From the NCBI GenBank assembly GCA_035620975.1, contig DASPFV010000091.1, positions 1 through 35,866 of the forward strand: a stretch of 35,866 bases of DNA, written 5' to 3'. Under the pieces are notes generated by a model. That model was not told the origin of the DNA. It did no database searches and was given only the letters and a program-made list of their open reading frames with translations. This DNA comes from DASPFV01 sp035620975. GTDB taxonomy: Bacteria > Acidobacteriota > Vicinamibacteria > Vicinamibacterales > 2-12-FULL-66-21. The translations under genes and the position numbers were made by a program. This document shows positions 7,988 to 15,400 of the stretch, one piece after another; the stretch's first letter is position 1, and every line of letters starts with the position of its first letter.

Positions 7988-9013
7988 GTGGGCAAACTGA
8001 AGATTCTCGTTCTCTACGATCGGTGGGAGGAACCCGACGAGGCCGGTGCGGCATCGGGCGAGAAGGCGCCCCTCACCCGCACGCTCGACAAGAAAGAGGT
8101 GGAGGAAGAGGTTGCCGAGACGCTGGCGAAGCTCGGCCATGATGCGGTCCTGCACGTCCTGGACGGCACGATCAGGAGCCTGCATGCCCTGGCCCGGATG
8201 GAGTGCGATCTCGTCTTCAACCTGGCCGAATCGTTCGGCGGGGACGACACCGCCGATTACTGCATCGCCGCGTATCTGGAGCTGATTGGAAAGCGCATCA
8301 GCGGCTCCGGCTCGCATGGCCTGCTCTACGCGCAGGACAAGGCCGTCGCCAAGAAAATTCTCGAGTTCCACGGCATTCACACGCCCGTGTTCGCCCGCTC
8401 CTACCGCGGCCGTCTGGACTTCTCCCACGACCTCGAGTTCCCCGTCATCGTCAAGCCGGCACGCGAGGACGGCTCCATCGGGATCGAGTTCAACGCCGTC
8501 GTCTCCTCGATTCGTGAGCTGATGGAGCGGATCGACTGGCTGCACGCCAACTTCGACTCCCCGGTACTGATCGAGGAGTACGTCGAAGGCCGGGAGATGT
8601 ACGTGGGAGTGCTGGGCAACGACAACCCGATGGCGCTGCCGGTGGTGGAGCTCGATCTCTCCAGGCTGCCGGAGGGCAGGCCGCGGATCGCCGGGGCCGA
8701 GGTCAAGTGGGGCAAGGGCACGCGCGCGTATCGTGACACCAAGTCCGCCATCGCCGAGGACCTGCCGGAGGAAACCATCGGCCTGCTGCAGACGACCGCC
8801 GTCGCCGTGTTCCAGGCACTCGAGCTGCGCGACTACGCGCGCATCGACATGCGGCTGCGCCCCGACGGCCGCGTCGCGGTGATCGAAGCCAATCCGAACC
8901 CGTGGCTCGCTTCGAAGGCCGAGTTCGCCATGGCCGCTCGCAGGTCCGGACGCAACTACACCCAGCTCATCGAGGAGATCGTCGATCTCGCCCTGGCCCG
9001 GTACGGGCCGTAA
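7988..9013 (+). CDS. ATP-grasp ligase related to D-Ala-D-Ala ligase
   Basis: 341-aa cytoplasmic ATP-grasp enzyme. The N-terminal pre-ATP-grasp fold starts KLKILVLYDRW; the middle shows AQDKAVAKKILEFHGIHTP, the ATP-binding strand FPVIVKPAREDGSIGIE and VLIEEYVEGREMYVGVLG; the metal-binding end is ARIDMRLRPDGRVAVIEANP. In true D-alanine-D-alanine ligases the last motif continues into NTxPGMT; here it reads NPNPWLAS, so the acceptor pocket differs. Often annotated as a D-alanine ligase family protein, but the substrate is uncertain: a dipeptide or amino-acid-ligase role is possible. Start is GTG, set by a TATAAT 12 bases upstream. It converges with the methyltransferase gene across a short heptamer-repeat spacer. 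Confidence 0.82.
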   Translation: MGKLKILVLYDRWEEPDEAGAASGEKAPLTRTLDKKEVEEEVAETLAKLGHDAVLHVLDGTIRSLHALARMECDLVFNLAESFGGDDTADYCIAAYLELIGKRISGSGSHGLLYAQDKAVAKKILEFHGIHTPVFARSYRGRLDFSHDLEFPVIVKPAREDGSIGIEFNAVVSSIRELMERIDWLHANFDSPVLIEEYVEGREMYVGVLGNDNPMALPVVELDLSRLPEGRPRIAGAEVKWGKGTRAYRDTKSAIAEDLPEETIGLLQTTAVAVFQALELRDYARIDMRLRPDGRVAVIEANPNPWLASKAEFAMAARRSGRNYTQLIEEIVDLALARYGP

Positions 9014-9015
9014 CA

Positions 9016-9043
9016 GGGGCTCGGGGCTCGGGGCTCAGGGCTC
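9016..9043. repeat. Heptamer tandem repeat, 4 x (G/A)GGGCTC
   Basis: Three copies of GGGGCTC and one of AGGGCTC fill the 36-bp gap between two convergent genes. On the opposite strand the unit is GAGCCC(C/T), the same heptamer found at 23827-23875. No terminator with a T-run is seen. Confidence 0.7.
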
Positions 9044-9049
9044 TGGCGT

Positions 9050-9586
9050 TCACGGTCGCACGACGCCGTCGGCGCGCCACAGATAGAGTGTGATTTCGTC
9101 GCCGCGCCCCGTGGTGAACTGATCGACGCGGTCCGCGGGCCACGCGGGGCCCATGCTGAAGGCGTGCGAGACGATGCGGGCTCCGGGTCGGAGCTGCCGC
9201 GTGAGGAGCGGGCGCAGCTTCACGTTCGACGACGTGAGCAGGTAGAGCGTGACGACGGTGGCGGGCGAGACGTCGGCCGCCATGACGTCCTGCAGCCTGA
9301 ATTCCACCAGGTGGTCCACCCCGGCCGCCTTCGCGTTGGTGCGCGCTTCCTCCACGCGCCGGGCGTCTATTTCGATGCCGACGCCTCGCGCCCCGTACAG
9401 CCGCGCCGCCGCGATCGGGATGCGGCCGTCTCCTGACCCGAGGTCGTACACCACGTCCCCGGGGACGACCTCGGCCAGACGCAGCATCCGCTCGACCACG
9501 TCTTCCGGCGTCGGCACGTACGGAGCCAGGCTCTGCCCCAAGCTCAACAGTACGATGCACGGCAGCGCCACGAAGAGGCGGACCAT
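9050..9586 (-). CDS. Class I SAM-dependent methyltransferase with signal peptide
   Basis: 178 aa. The N-terminus MVRLFVALPCIVLLSLGQSLA looks like a secretion signal or TM anchor. The body is a Rossmann methyltransferase: motif I VVYDLGSGDGRIPIAAA, acidic loop GVGIEIDARRVEEA, a later LQDVMAADVSPATVVTLYLL and SNVKLRPLL. It resembles the DOT1-like/small class I methyltransferases often annotated only by fold. The start at 9586 is supported by a TACAAT ending six bases upstream, as expected for a leaderless mRNA, so the hydrophobic N-terminus is probably real. SAM is not thought to be available outside the cytoplasm, so the topology is puzzling; membrane anchoring with the domain inside is an alternative. 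Substrate unknown. Confidence 0.82.
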   Translation of the reverse strand: MVRLFVALPCIVLLSLGQSLAPYVPTPEDVVERMLRLAEVVPGDVVYDLGSGDGRIPIAAARLYGARGVGIEIDARRVEEARTNAKAAGVDHLVEFRLQDVMAADVSPATVVTLYLLTSSNVKLRPLLTRQLRPGARIVSHAFSMGPAWPADRVDQFTTGRGDEITLYLWRADGVVRP

Positions 9587-9592
9587 GGCTGG

Positions 9593-9598
9593 ATTGTA
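9593..9598 (-). promoter_or_regulatory. -10 element TACAAT for the exported methyltransferase
   Basis: On the minus strand TACAAT is followed by six bases and then the ATG at 9586. This spacing places transcription start at or beside the A of ATG. No Shine-Dalgarno is present. Inferred leaderless promoter. Confidence 0.6.
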
Positions 9599-9732
9599 GC
9601 CTGGCGGATGGGGCATCCAGCCGCAAACCATTTGACTGCCGGAGCTTATCCTCACAGTCCGCAGGTGTGCAGGATCGGCGCTCTTGCCCCGAGCGGGCCG
9701 CACGGGCGGGTGAAGTGGCAAAAACCGCCTGT

Positions 9733-9777
9733 TTTCGGGCCGAAACCGTTGCCTGCGGACAGCGTTTCCGATATACT
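9733..9777 (+). promoter_or_regulatory. carD promoter TTGCCT-N17-TATACT with upstream palindrome
   Basis: The -35 TTGCCT (9749-9754) and -10 TATACT (9772-9777) are separated by the ideal 17 bp. A small palindrome, TTTCGG-G-CCGAAA (9733-9745), ends three bases before the -35 and could bind a regulator. The predicted leader before the GTG at 9838 is about 50-55 bases. Confidence 0.7.
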
Positions 9778-9837
9778 GACAGGACTGCTCGTCGGGCGCA
9801 CACCACTCCTTATCCACTCCTTACCGTTGGGGGGCTT

Positions 9838-10416
9838 GTGACATTTCAGGTTGGTGACAAGGTCATTTACCCGAATCACGGACTCGGCGTCGTTCAGGGC
9901 ATCGAAACCAAAACCATCCTCGGCACCACCTGCGGGTTCTACCATCTGCGAATGGTCGCGAACGAGACTACCGTTCTCGTTCCCGTCGACAACGTCGACG
10001 GCGTCGGGCTTCGTCGGGCCATCAACGACGAAGAGATCGATCGGCTGTTCACCCTCCTCGGCGACGGCAAGATTGACAACCACCAGAACTGGAAGGGCCG
10101 GTTCAAGGACAACTCCGACCGCATGCGAACGGGCTCGATTTACGACGTGGTCGAAGTGCTGAAGAGCCTGACGTTCCTGGCGCGGTCGAAGAACCTGTCC
10201 TTCCGCGAGAAGCGGATGCTGGACCGGGCCAAGTTCCTCGTGGTCTCCGAGATCTCCGAGGTCTCGCGCGAGAACACCACGATGGTGGAAGAGAAGGTCG
10301 AGCGGGCGCTGGAGCGCTGCTTCACGATGAAGAACCGCTCGATCGCGCGGGCGAAGGCGGCCAAGGCGAGCGCCACCACGCGCGTGACGGCGCGGCGCAC
10401 GGCCAAGGCTTCCTGA
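9838..10416 (+). CDS. carD: CarD-family RNA polymerase-binding regulator
   Basis: 192 aa. N-terminal CarD_CdnL_TRCF Tudor-like domain (~1-70: FQVGDKVIYPNHGLGVVQGI, then FYHLRM and VLVPVDNVDGVGLR), which in the family binds the RNA polymerase beta subunit. A helical C-terminal domain follows (~80-170: VVEVLKSLTFLARSKNLSFR, EKRMLDRAKFLVVSEISEV), normally contacting promoter DNA. The last ~25 residues form a basic Ala/Lys/Arg tail (ARAKAAKASATTRVTARR). The start is GTG 9838, where homology begins, after a GGGGGG stretch. It stands alone, with its own promoter and a rho-independent terminator. Expected to stabilise open complexes at housekeeping promoters; the target set here is unknown. Confidence 0.93.
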   Translation: MTFQVGDKVIYPNHGLGVVQGIETKTILGTTCGFYHLRMVANETTVLVPVDNVDGVGLRRAINDEEIDRLFTLLGDGKIDNHQNWKGRFKDNSDRMRTGSIYDVVEVLKSLTFLARSKNLSFREKRMLDRAKFLVVSEISEVSRENTTMVEEKVERALERCFTMKNRSIARAKAAKASATTRVTARRTAKAS

Positions 10417-10441
10417 TTCCGTCCCTCGCGGGTGTCCCTTC

Positions 10442-10478
10442 AGGCCGGAGGCTGGACCACAGTCTCCGGCCTTTTCTG
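10442..10478 (+). terminator. Rho-independent terminator after carD
   Basis: Stem of about 12 bp (AGGCCGGAGGCT / AGTCTCCGGCCT, with one G-T pair), a 7-base loop and then a TTTTCTG tail, starting 25 bases after the carD stop. Its 3' edge touches the -10 of the next gene. Confidence 0.85.
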
Positions 10479-10484
10479 TATCAT
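10479..10484 (+). promoter_or_regulatory. -10-like TATCAT for the acyltransferase gene
   Basis: TATCAT follows directly after the carD terminator tail and ends ten bases before the GTG at 10495. No -35 or Shine-Dalgarno is visible. Weak by sequence alone, but it matches the spacing seen at six other genes in the window. Confidence 0.45.
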
Positions 10485-10494
10485 CCTGAGCCGC

Positions 10495-11226
10495 GTGTCG
10501 CATCCGATCGTCTGGTGGCTCCGCTCGATTGCCACGTACGTCGTCGTCGCACTGTATGTGCTGCTGATGGGGCCCCCCTTCGTCCTGCTCGCTCTGGCGA
10601 CGGGAAATCCCGCGATCCTGTACCGCGTGGGACTGCTGGGCGTGCGGCTTGGCCTGGCGTTGAGCGGCATCCGGTACGAGGTCGAGGGTGCCGAGCACAT
10701 CCAGCGCGACCGTGCCGCCGTGTACGCCGTCAACCATGCGAGCAACGTGGAGCCGCCAATCCTCTTCGCCATGCTGCACGAGATCTTCCCGCGGCTGCGC
10801 GTTCTGTACAAGGCCGAGCTCCGGAAGCTCCCGATCCTCGTCCGTGCCTTCGACCTCGCCGGTTTCGTTCCCCTCGACCGGCGGAACCGCGACCAGAGCC
10901 TGCCCGCCATCGAGCGGGCCGCGGAGGCGCTGCGCCAGGGGAATTCGTTCCTGATTTTTCCGGAAGGGACCCGCAGCCGGACCGGCGAGCTGCTCCCGTT
11001 CAAGAAGGGAGGGTTCATCATGGCGTTGAAGGGGCAGGCACCGATCGTGCCTGTCGCCATCAAGGGGGCACGGGACGCCATGCGCAAGGGCAGCCCTGTG
11101 ATCCGGCCGGTCCTGGTCAGGGTCCGGCTGGGCCGGCCGATCGAAACGGCCGGCCTTTCCGTAGATGATCGTGATCGGCTGATCGGCGACGTGAGGGCCG
11201 AGGTGAGCCGGCTGCTGCACGCCTGA
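10495..11226 (+). CDS. 1-acyl-glycerol-3-phosphate acyltransferase family protein (PlsC-like)
   Basis: 243-aa membrane-associated lysophospholipid acyltransferase, expected to make phosphatidic acid for phospholipid synthesis. A long hydrophobic N-terminal segment (IATYVVVALYVLLMGPPFVL) anchors it. Motif I is NHASNVEPP: His81 is present, but the usual HX4D acid is Glu86. Motif II/III FPEGTRSRTG and the later APIVPVAIKG are intact. GTG 10495 is chosen because upstream in-frame codons lie in the carD terminator. DUF4126 follows 54 bases downstream on the same strand. The Asp-to-Glu change probably keeps the charge relay, but activity is untested. Confidence 0.88.
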   Translation: MSHPIVWWLRSIATYVVVALYVLLMGPPFVLLALATGNPAILYRVGLLGVRLGLALSGIRYEVEGAEHIQRDRAAVYAVNHASNVEPPILFAMLHEIFPRLRVLYKAELRKLPILVRAFDLAGFVPLDRRNRDQSLPAIERAAEALRQGNSFLIFPEGTRSRTGELLPFKKGGFIMALKGQAPIVPVAIKGARDAMRKGSPVIRPVLVRVRLGRPIETAGLSVDDRDRLIGDVRAEVSRLLHA

Positions 11227-11280
11227 GGCCGGACGCGGCGGCTCGGCTGGAGGGACCGGCTCTGGAAGCGGGAGGGCATG

Positions 11281-11877
11281 ATGGAACTGCTGGCTGCGCT
11301 CGGGCGGACGCTGGGGTTCTCGTTTGCGGCCGGGATCAATCTCTACGCGACGGTTGCGATTCTCGGGCTTGCCAAACGGTACGGGTGGGTGGCTCTCCCG
11401 GAGCAGTTCGCGGTCTTCGACCACGACCTCGTGATCGGCGCCGCGATCGTGCTCTACCTGGTCGAGTTCGTCGCCGACAAGGTCCCGTGGGTCGACTCCC
11501 TGTGGGACGCGGTGCATACCGTCATCCGGCCGGTCGGCGGGGCCGTCATCGCGGTGACGACGCTCGGCGAAGCCAGCCCGACGATCGAAGGCCTGGTCGC
11601 GCTGATGGGCGGCACGGTGGCCGCCGGAACGCATCTCACCAAGGCCGGCACGCGCGCGGCGGCCAACACCAGCCCCGAGCCGTTCTCGAACTGGGCTCTC
11701 AGCCTGTTCGAGGACGTTTTCGTCATCGGCCTGGCGGCGCTCGCGCTGAAGTACCCCGTGATCGCTGCCCTCGTGGTGATAGCGGGCATCATCATGATGG
11801 TGGCGTTCGCCACCTGGATCGTGCGTGCGGTCAAGCGGCGCTGGGGCGGCGGCACGGCCGAGCCCGCCACATCGTAG
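11281..11877 (+). CDS. DUF4126 family membrane protein
   Basis: 198 aa with about four hydrophobic segments. N-terminal FSFAAGINLYATVAILGLA, then LPEQFAVFDHDLVIGAAIVLYLVEFVADKVPWVDSLWD and GGAVIAVTTLG are typical of DUF4126, whose function is unknown. The C-terminus ends in a TM helix and a basic tail (RAVKRRWGGG). Two ATGs are adjacent; the second (11281) has the better spacing to GGAGG. It probably shares a transcript with the acyltransferase. Confidence 0.85.
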   Translation: MELLAALGRTLGFSFAAGINLYATVAILGLAKRYGWVALPEQFAVFDHDLVIGAAIVLYLVEFVADKVPWVDSLWDAVHTVIRPVGGAVIAVTTLGEASPTIEGLVALMGGTVAAGTHLTKAGTRAAANTSPEPFSNWALSLFEDVFVIGLAALALKYPVIAALVVIAGIIMMVAFATWIVRAVKRRWGGGTAEPATS

Positions 11878-11905
11878 GTACAGGCGAACCTGTGATCGGA
11901 ACCTG

Positions 11906-11970
11906 GAACCCTGAACCTGAACCCTGAACCTGAACCCTGAACCTGAACCCTGAACCTGAACCCTGAACCT
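11906..11970. repeat. Five 13-bp tandem repeats (GAACCCTGAACCT)
   Basis: Five perfect head-to-tail copies of GAACCCTGAACCT lie in the ~100-bp spacer between two convergent genes. The unit is a heptamer (GAACCCT) plus a hexamer (GAACCT), related to the period-7 repeats at 23722-23875. No coding function. Confidence 0.9.
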
Positions 11971-11978
11971 GGAACCCT

Positions 11979-13109
11979 TCAGCTACCGGTCGAGAACGTC
12001 AGCGACCAGGGCGGCAGGGGCTGTCCATCTCTGGCCGTAATCCCTTCCAGCAGGTCGACCCTGACGCGTGCGAAGCGCTGGAGGGGCTTCGCCATCTTGA
12101 TCAGCAGCGCGTTGAGCCCTTCGTTGTACGTGAACGAGATGTCGGGGGGCTGGGGCGGCTCACCCTGGGCGGGCGCGAGGTAGCCGACGCGGACGCGCCC
12201 CTTGAGCGTGGCGGCGTCGAGCGCGCGAGAGAACTGGATCCGGATTGCCGTCGTGACGGCAACGTCGACTTCGTCCGGGACGGGGGCGCTGAAGATGACT
12301 TCAGGCGGGGGCTCTCTGGGAGTGACAGGAACGGCCACTTCGACCTGCGGCTCCTCGGGCTCGGCAGCCAGCTGGATCGATTTGCCCTCGATCCACACGC
12401 GCGTGCCTTCTGTCTGCACGACCCCGCTCACCTCGAGCCAGCGGCCCGTGTCGGCGCGGAGCCCGGGATCGAGCTCGAAGTCTCGCCCCCGCGGGCGGAC
12501 ACCGCTGACCCACAGGGCGGCATCCGCCGACTGCAGCACGAAATCCCAGCGGGATTTGTTCAGCGCCGTTGGCAGGTCGCCGTAGAGATTCCGTCCGCGG
12601 AACCGTCCCGACACAGTCACCTGCCGCGAGGCGTACCGTGTGGGTTCCATGGCGATCGCGCGCACCGAGGGCGCCACGGGCGGAGGGCTCTCCACCCGGA
12701 TGGCGTTGAGGATCACGAACACCAGGTCCCGCGGCGGCCACTGCCCCGCACTGACCATCTCGAGCGCGGGACGGAAGTCGTAGCTGGAGAACCGGGAGTC
12801 GCTTTCGGTCACACGTCCCAGGTCCCAGAAGTCGCCGCGAATCTCGCCGGCGCCCGCCGACGGCCGGTCCTTCCAGTACACGAACACAATCCGTTCGGCA
12901 ATCTTCTGGTCGACATCCGTTGCCGCCACCTGAAGCCTGGCGAGGCCGCGCTCTTCGACGACAGTGCCGCGGACGGCAATCTGCTTTCCGTGGAAGAACA
13001 CTGGCGATGCCAGCAGCGCTTCAGGCGTGGTGGCGAGGCGCCCCGGTGTCTGGGCGGACACGGTTCCCGCCGCCACGAGGAGCCCGACCGCCCGGGTGAT
13101 CAGGGGCAT
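11979..13109 (-). CDS. Exported protein with C-terminal bacterial Ig-like (Big_5) domain
   Basis: 376 aa. Signal peptide MPLITRAVGLLVAAGTVSAQ with an ASA/AQ-type cleavage site. Two OB-like beta segments follow (KQIAVRGTVVEERGLARLQV near residue 45, and a second around 180-250 with SRQVTVSGRFRGRNLYG and WLEVSGVVQTEGTRVWIEG). A proline-rich linker leads to a C-terminal SbsA/Big_5-type domain (~285-376: VIFSAPVPDEVDVAVTTAIR, FSRALDAATLKG, ITARDGQPLPPWSLTFS). Likely an extracytoplasmic surface or binding protein; function unknown. The start is the ATG that opens the signal peptide. The frame stays open upstream only because the 15-bp repeats encode NRPIV pentapeptides. Confidence 0.8.
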   Translation of the reverse strand: MPLITRAVGLLVAAGTVSAQTPGRLATTPEALLASPVFFHGKQIAVRGTVVEERGLARLQVAATDVDQKIAERIVFVYWKDRPSAGAGEIRGDFWDLGRVTESDSRFSSYDFRPALEMVSAGQWPPRDLVFVILNAIRVESPPPVAPSVRAIAMEPTRYASRQVTVSGRFRGRNLYGDLPTALNKSRWDFVLQSADAALWVSGVRPRGRDFELDPGLRADTGRWLEVSGVVQTEGTRVWIEGKSIQLAAEPEEPQVEVAVPVTPREPPPEVIFSAPVPDEVDVAVTTAIRIQFSRALDAATLKGRVRVGYLAPAQGEPPQPPDISFTYNEGLNALLIKMAKPLQRFARVRVDLLEGITARDGQPLPPWSLTFSTGS

Positions 13110-13129
13110 AGGTAATGCTACTCCCCTGC

Positions 13130-13419
13130 ATTGCCGATTGCCGAATGCCGATTGCAGATTGAATTGACGATTGGCCGATTGCCGACTGCTGATTGGTCGA
13201 TTGACGATTGGTCGATTGACGATTGGTCGATTGGCGATTGGCCGATTGACGATTGGCCGATTGACGATTGACCGATTGACGATTGGCCGATTGCTGATGG
13301 GTGGACTGCACGAGTGAAGCGCACGGTGCGGGCCAATTCTCCTGCAATCGCCCAATCAGCGATCCGCAATCTTCCAATTCGGAAATTCAATCTGCAATCG
13401 GCATTCTGCAATCGGCAAT
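13130..13419. repeat. 290-bp element bounded by 36-bp inverted repeats
   Basis: The 314-bp spacer between two minus-strand genes is almost wholly this structure. Arms 13130-13165 and 13384-13419 are reverse complements at 35 of 36 positions; the arm begins ATTGCCGATTGC. The interior holds seven 15-bp repeats and a non-repetitive remainder. The right arm ends four bases before the OPT stop codon. No transposase or clear target-site duplication is seen. It could be a MITE-like or REP-like element, or a transcript-stabilising hairpin. Confidence 0.8.
13191..13295. repeat. Seven 15-bp tandem repeats (GATTGGYCGATTGAC)
   Basis: Seven head-to-tail units alternate an octamer GATTGGTC/GATTGGCC/GATTGACC with a heptamer, mostly GATTGAC. 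Because 15 is a multiple of three, the minus strand reads as repeated NRPIV, giving a spurious N-terminal extension to the gene downstream. Confidence 0.9.
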
Positions 13420-13423
13420 CTGA

Positions 13424-15400
13424 TTAGCTCAATTTGCGCTGTCCGACGCGCGAGAGGACCATGCCGAGCGCGAAGAACAGCAGGCCTCCGGCGATGAGTC
13501 CGCCCGTGCCGTCATGAAGGAAGGGCAGCAGGCCGTGCGTGTCGGCCGAGTCGGCTTCCGGGACGAGGCCGTTGCCGTAGAGAACGGCGTAAAGGATACC
13601 GGCCAGCGAGCCTCCGGCGATCAGCCCCGAGCTGAACAGCGTCCCGGAGCCCACCTCCGATTCTTCGGTCGTGCCCGTCTTTCGCTCCACGTAGGCGCGG
13701 ACGAGGCCGCCGGCGAAGATTGGCGCGGTCGTGGCGATCGGCAGGTAGGACCCGACCGCGAAGGACAGGGAGTGGATCCCGCAGAGCTCGAGCGTGATCG
13801 AGATGCACACCCCGACGAGCACCAGCCCCCAGGGCAGGTTCTGGCTGAGCAGCCCCTTGATGATCGTGCTCATCAACGTCGCCTGCGGCGCCGGCAGCGC
13901 GTCGGATCCGACGGTCATCACCTGGTGCAGGTAGAGCGTCGTGTAGCCGATGATGAGAGCCGACGCGAGCACGCCGATGATCAGGCCGTACTGCTGATAA
14001 ACGGGGGTGGCGCCCACGATGTAGCCGGTCTTCAGGTCCTGCGATGTCGCGCCGGCATTTGCCGCCGCGATGCAGACGACCGCGCCGACGCAGAGCGCGA
14101 CCGGGGCGTAGAGGTCACCCGTCCATCCCAGGGCCACGAAGATCGTGCAGGTCAGGATCAGCGTGGCGATGGTCATCCCCGAGACGGGATTGGACGACGA
14201 TCCGATCAGTCCCACGATCCGCGACGAGACCGTGACGAAGAAGAAGCCGAACACGACGACGAGCGCCGCGGCGACGGGGTTGCCCTGCGTCGGCATGCCC
14301 GGCGCGAGCGCGAGGAACACGGCGAGGAGCAGGCTGCCCGCGAGCACAATCGTCATCGGGATGTCCCGCTCGGTCCGGATCCGGCCGGCGTCGCCCGTCC
14401 GGGCGCTGAAGTCCTTCACGCTCTCCCGGAACGACGACACGATGGTCGGGATGGTGCGGGCGAGCGTGATCAGGCCCGCGGCGAGCACGGCTCCCGCTCC
14501 GGTGTAGCGGATATACGCGCTCCACAGCTGGCCCGGCGTCATCTGGTCGATCCGCAGCCCGCTCGCCGGGACGGGCGGGAACGGCTGGGTCATGTAGTTG
14601 CCCAAGATGCTCAGCAGCGGCAGCAGCACGAGCCAGGACAGCACGCCGCCGGCGAACATGACCCCGGCGATGCGGGGCCCGATCACGTAGCCGACGCCCA
14701 TGTACTCCGGCGAGATGTCGACGTTCAGGGTCGCGTTCGGGAAGACGCTGGTGCGGGACATCGACCGGCCAATCGCCGTCGGAAAGATCTGCACGATCCA
14801 GGAGAGGCTCTTCCAGAGTGCGCCGACGCCGAGGCCCATGAAGACAGTCCGGGCGAGCGCTCCCCCGCGCTCGCCCGCCACGAGCACGTCGGCACAGGCC
14901 GTCCCCTCGGGGTAGGGGAGCACGCCGTGCTCCTTCACGATGAGCGCCCGGCGGAGGGGCACCATCATCAGGACACCGAGAATGCCGCCGGCGAAGGCGA
15001 GCAGCGTGATCTGGAAGTAGTTGAAATAGCCCGGCCCATAGGGCGTCAGGAAGATCAGCGCCGGAATGGTGAAGACGACGCCGGCCGCCACCGACTCGCC
15101 GGCCGAGCCGATCGTCTGGACGATGTTGTTCTCGAGAATGGTCGATCCGCCGAGCCGCTTCAGCACCGAGATGGCGAGCACGGCGATCGGGATCGAGGCG
15201 CTGACGGTGAGCCCCGCGCGCAGGCCCAGGTACACGGTCGAGGCGCCGAACAGCAGGCCGAAAAGGGCCCCGAGCACGATGGCCTTGCCGGTGAACTCGG
15301 GCGGCGCCTGCGTCGCGGACACATACGGGAGAAAGGCGCCGCGCGTGGCCGCGGTGGTGACCCGTGGGGCTGCAGGTTTATGTGCCATACGGGGCGGCAT
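13424..15400 (-). CDS. OPT-family oligopeptide transporter
   Basis: 658-aa polytopic inner-membrane protein of the oligopeptide transporter family, which imports small peptides or metal-siderophore conjugates with protons. Hydrophobic segments run throughout, with family-type stretches such as EFTGKAIVLGALFGLLFGAS, YLGLRAGLTVSASIPIAVL, GSAGESVAAGVVFTIPALIF and EGTACADVLVAGE near the start, and TSQDLKTGYIVGATPVYQQY in the second half. Length fits the bacterial family. Two in-frame ATGs (15400 and 15388) lack a Shine-Dalgarno, so the start is uncertain by four residues. The 36-bp inverted-repeat element follows its stop. Substrate cannot be told from sequence. Confidence 0.92.
   Translation of the reverse strand: MPPRMAHKPAAPRVTTAATRGAFLPYVSATQAPPEFTGKAIVLGALFGLLFGASTVYLGLRAGLTVSASIPIAVLAISVLKRLGGSTILENNIVQTIGSAGESVAAGVVFTIPALIFLTPYGPGYFNYFQITLLAFAGGILGVLMMVPLRRALIVKEHGVLPYPEGTACADVLVAGERGGALARTVFMGLGVGALWKSLSWIVQIFPTAIGRSMSRTSVFPNATLNVDISPEYMGVGYVIGPRIAGVMFAGGVLSWLVLLPLLSILGNYMTQPFPPVPASGLRIDQMTPGQLWSAYIRYTGAGAVLAAGLITLARTIPTIVSSFRESVKDFSARTGDAGRIRTERDIPMTIVLAGSLLLAVFLALAPGMPTQGNPVAAALVVVFGFFFVTVSSRIVGLIGSSSNPVSGMTIATLILTCTIFVALGWTGDLYAPVALCVGAVVCIAAANAGATSQDLKTGYIVGATPVYQQYGLIIGVLASALIIGYTTLYLHQVMTVGSDALPAPQATLMSTIIKGLLSQNLPWGLVLVGVCISITLELCGIHSLSFAVGSYLPIATTAPIFAGGLVRAYVERKTGTTEESEVGSGTLFSSGLIAGGSLAGILYAVLYGNGLVPEADSADTHGLLPFLHDGTGGLIAGGLLFFALGMVLSRVGQRKLS

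Noticed and set aside
3915..8054. One 1379-codon minus-strand frame joining the protease region to the permease
   Set aside because: Only the part from 6557 has homology. The upstream part is out of frame with PadR and the HtrA-like protease, both of which are well supported.
13191..13295. Possible CRISPR array
   Set aside because: Units are 15 bp and contiguous, without unique 30-40 bp spacers, and no cas gene is present.
13110..13355. N-terminal extension of the Ig-like protein made of NRPIV repeats
   Set aside because: It is translation of the 15-bp intergenic repeats; the signal peptide at 13109 marks the real start.
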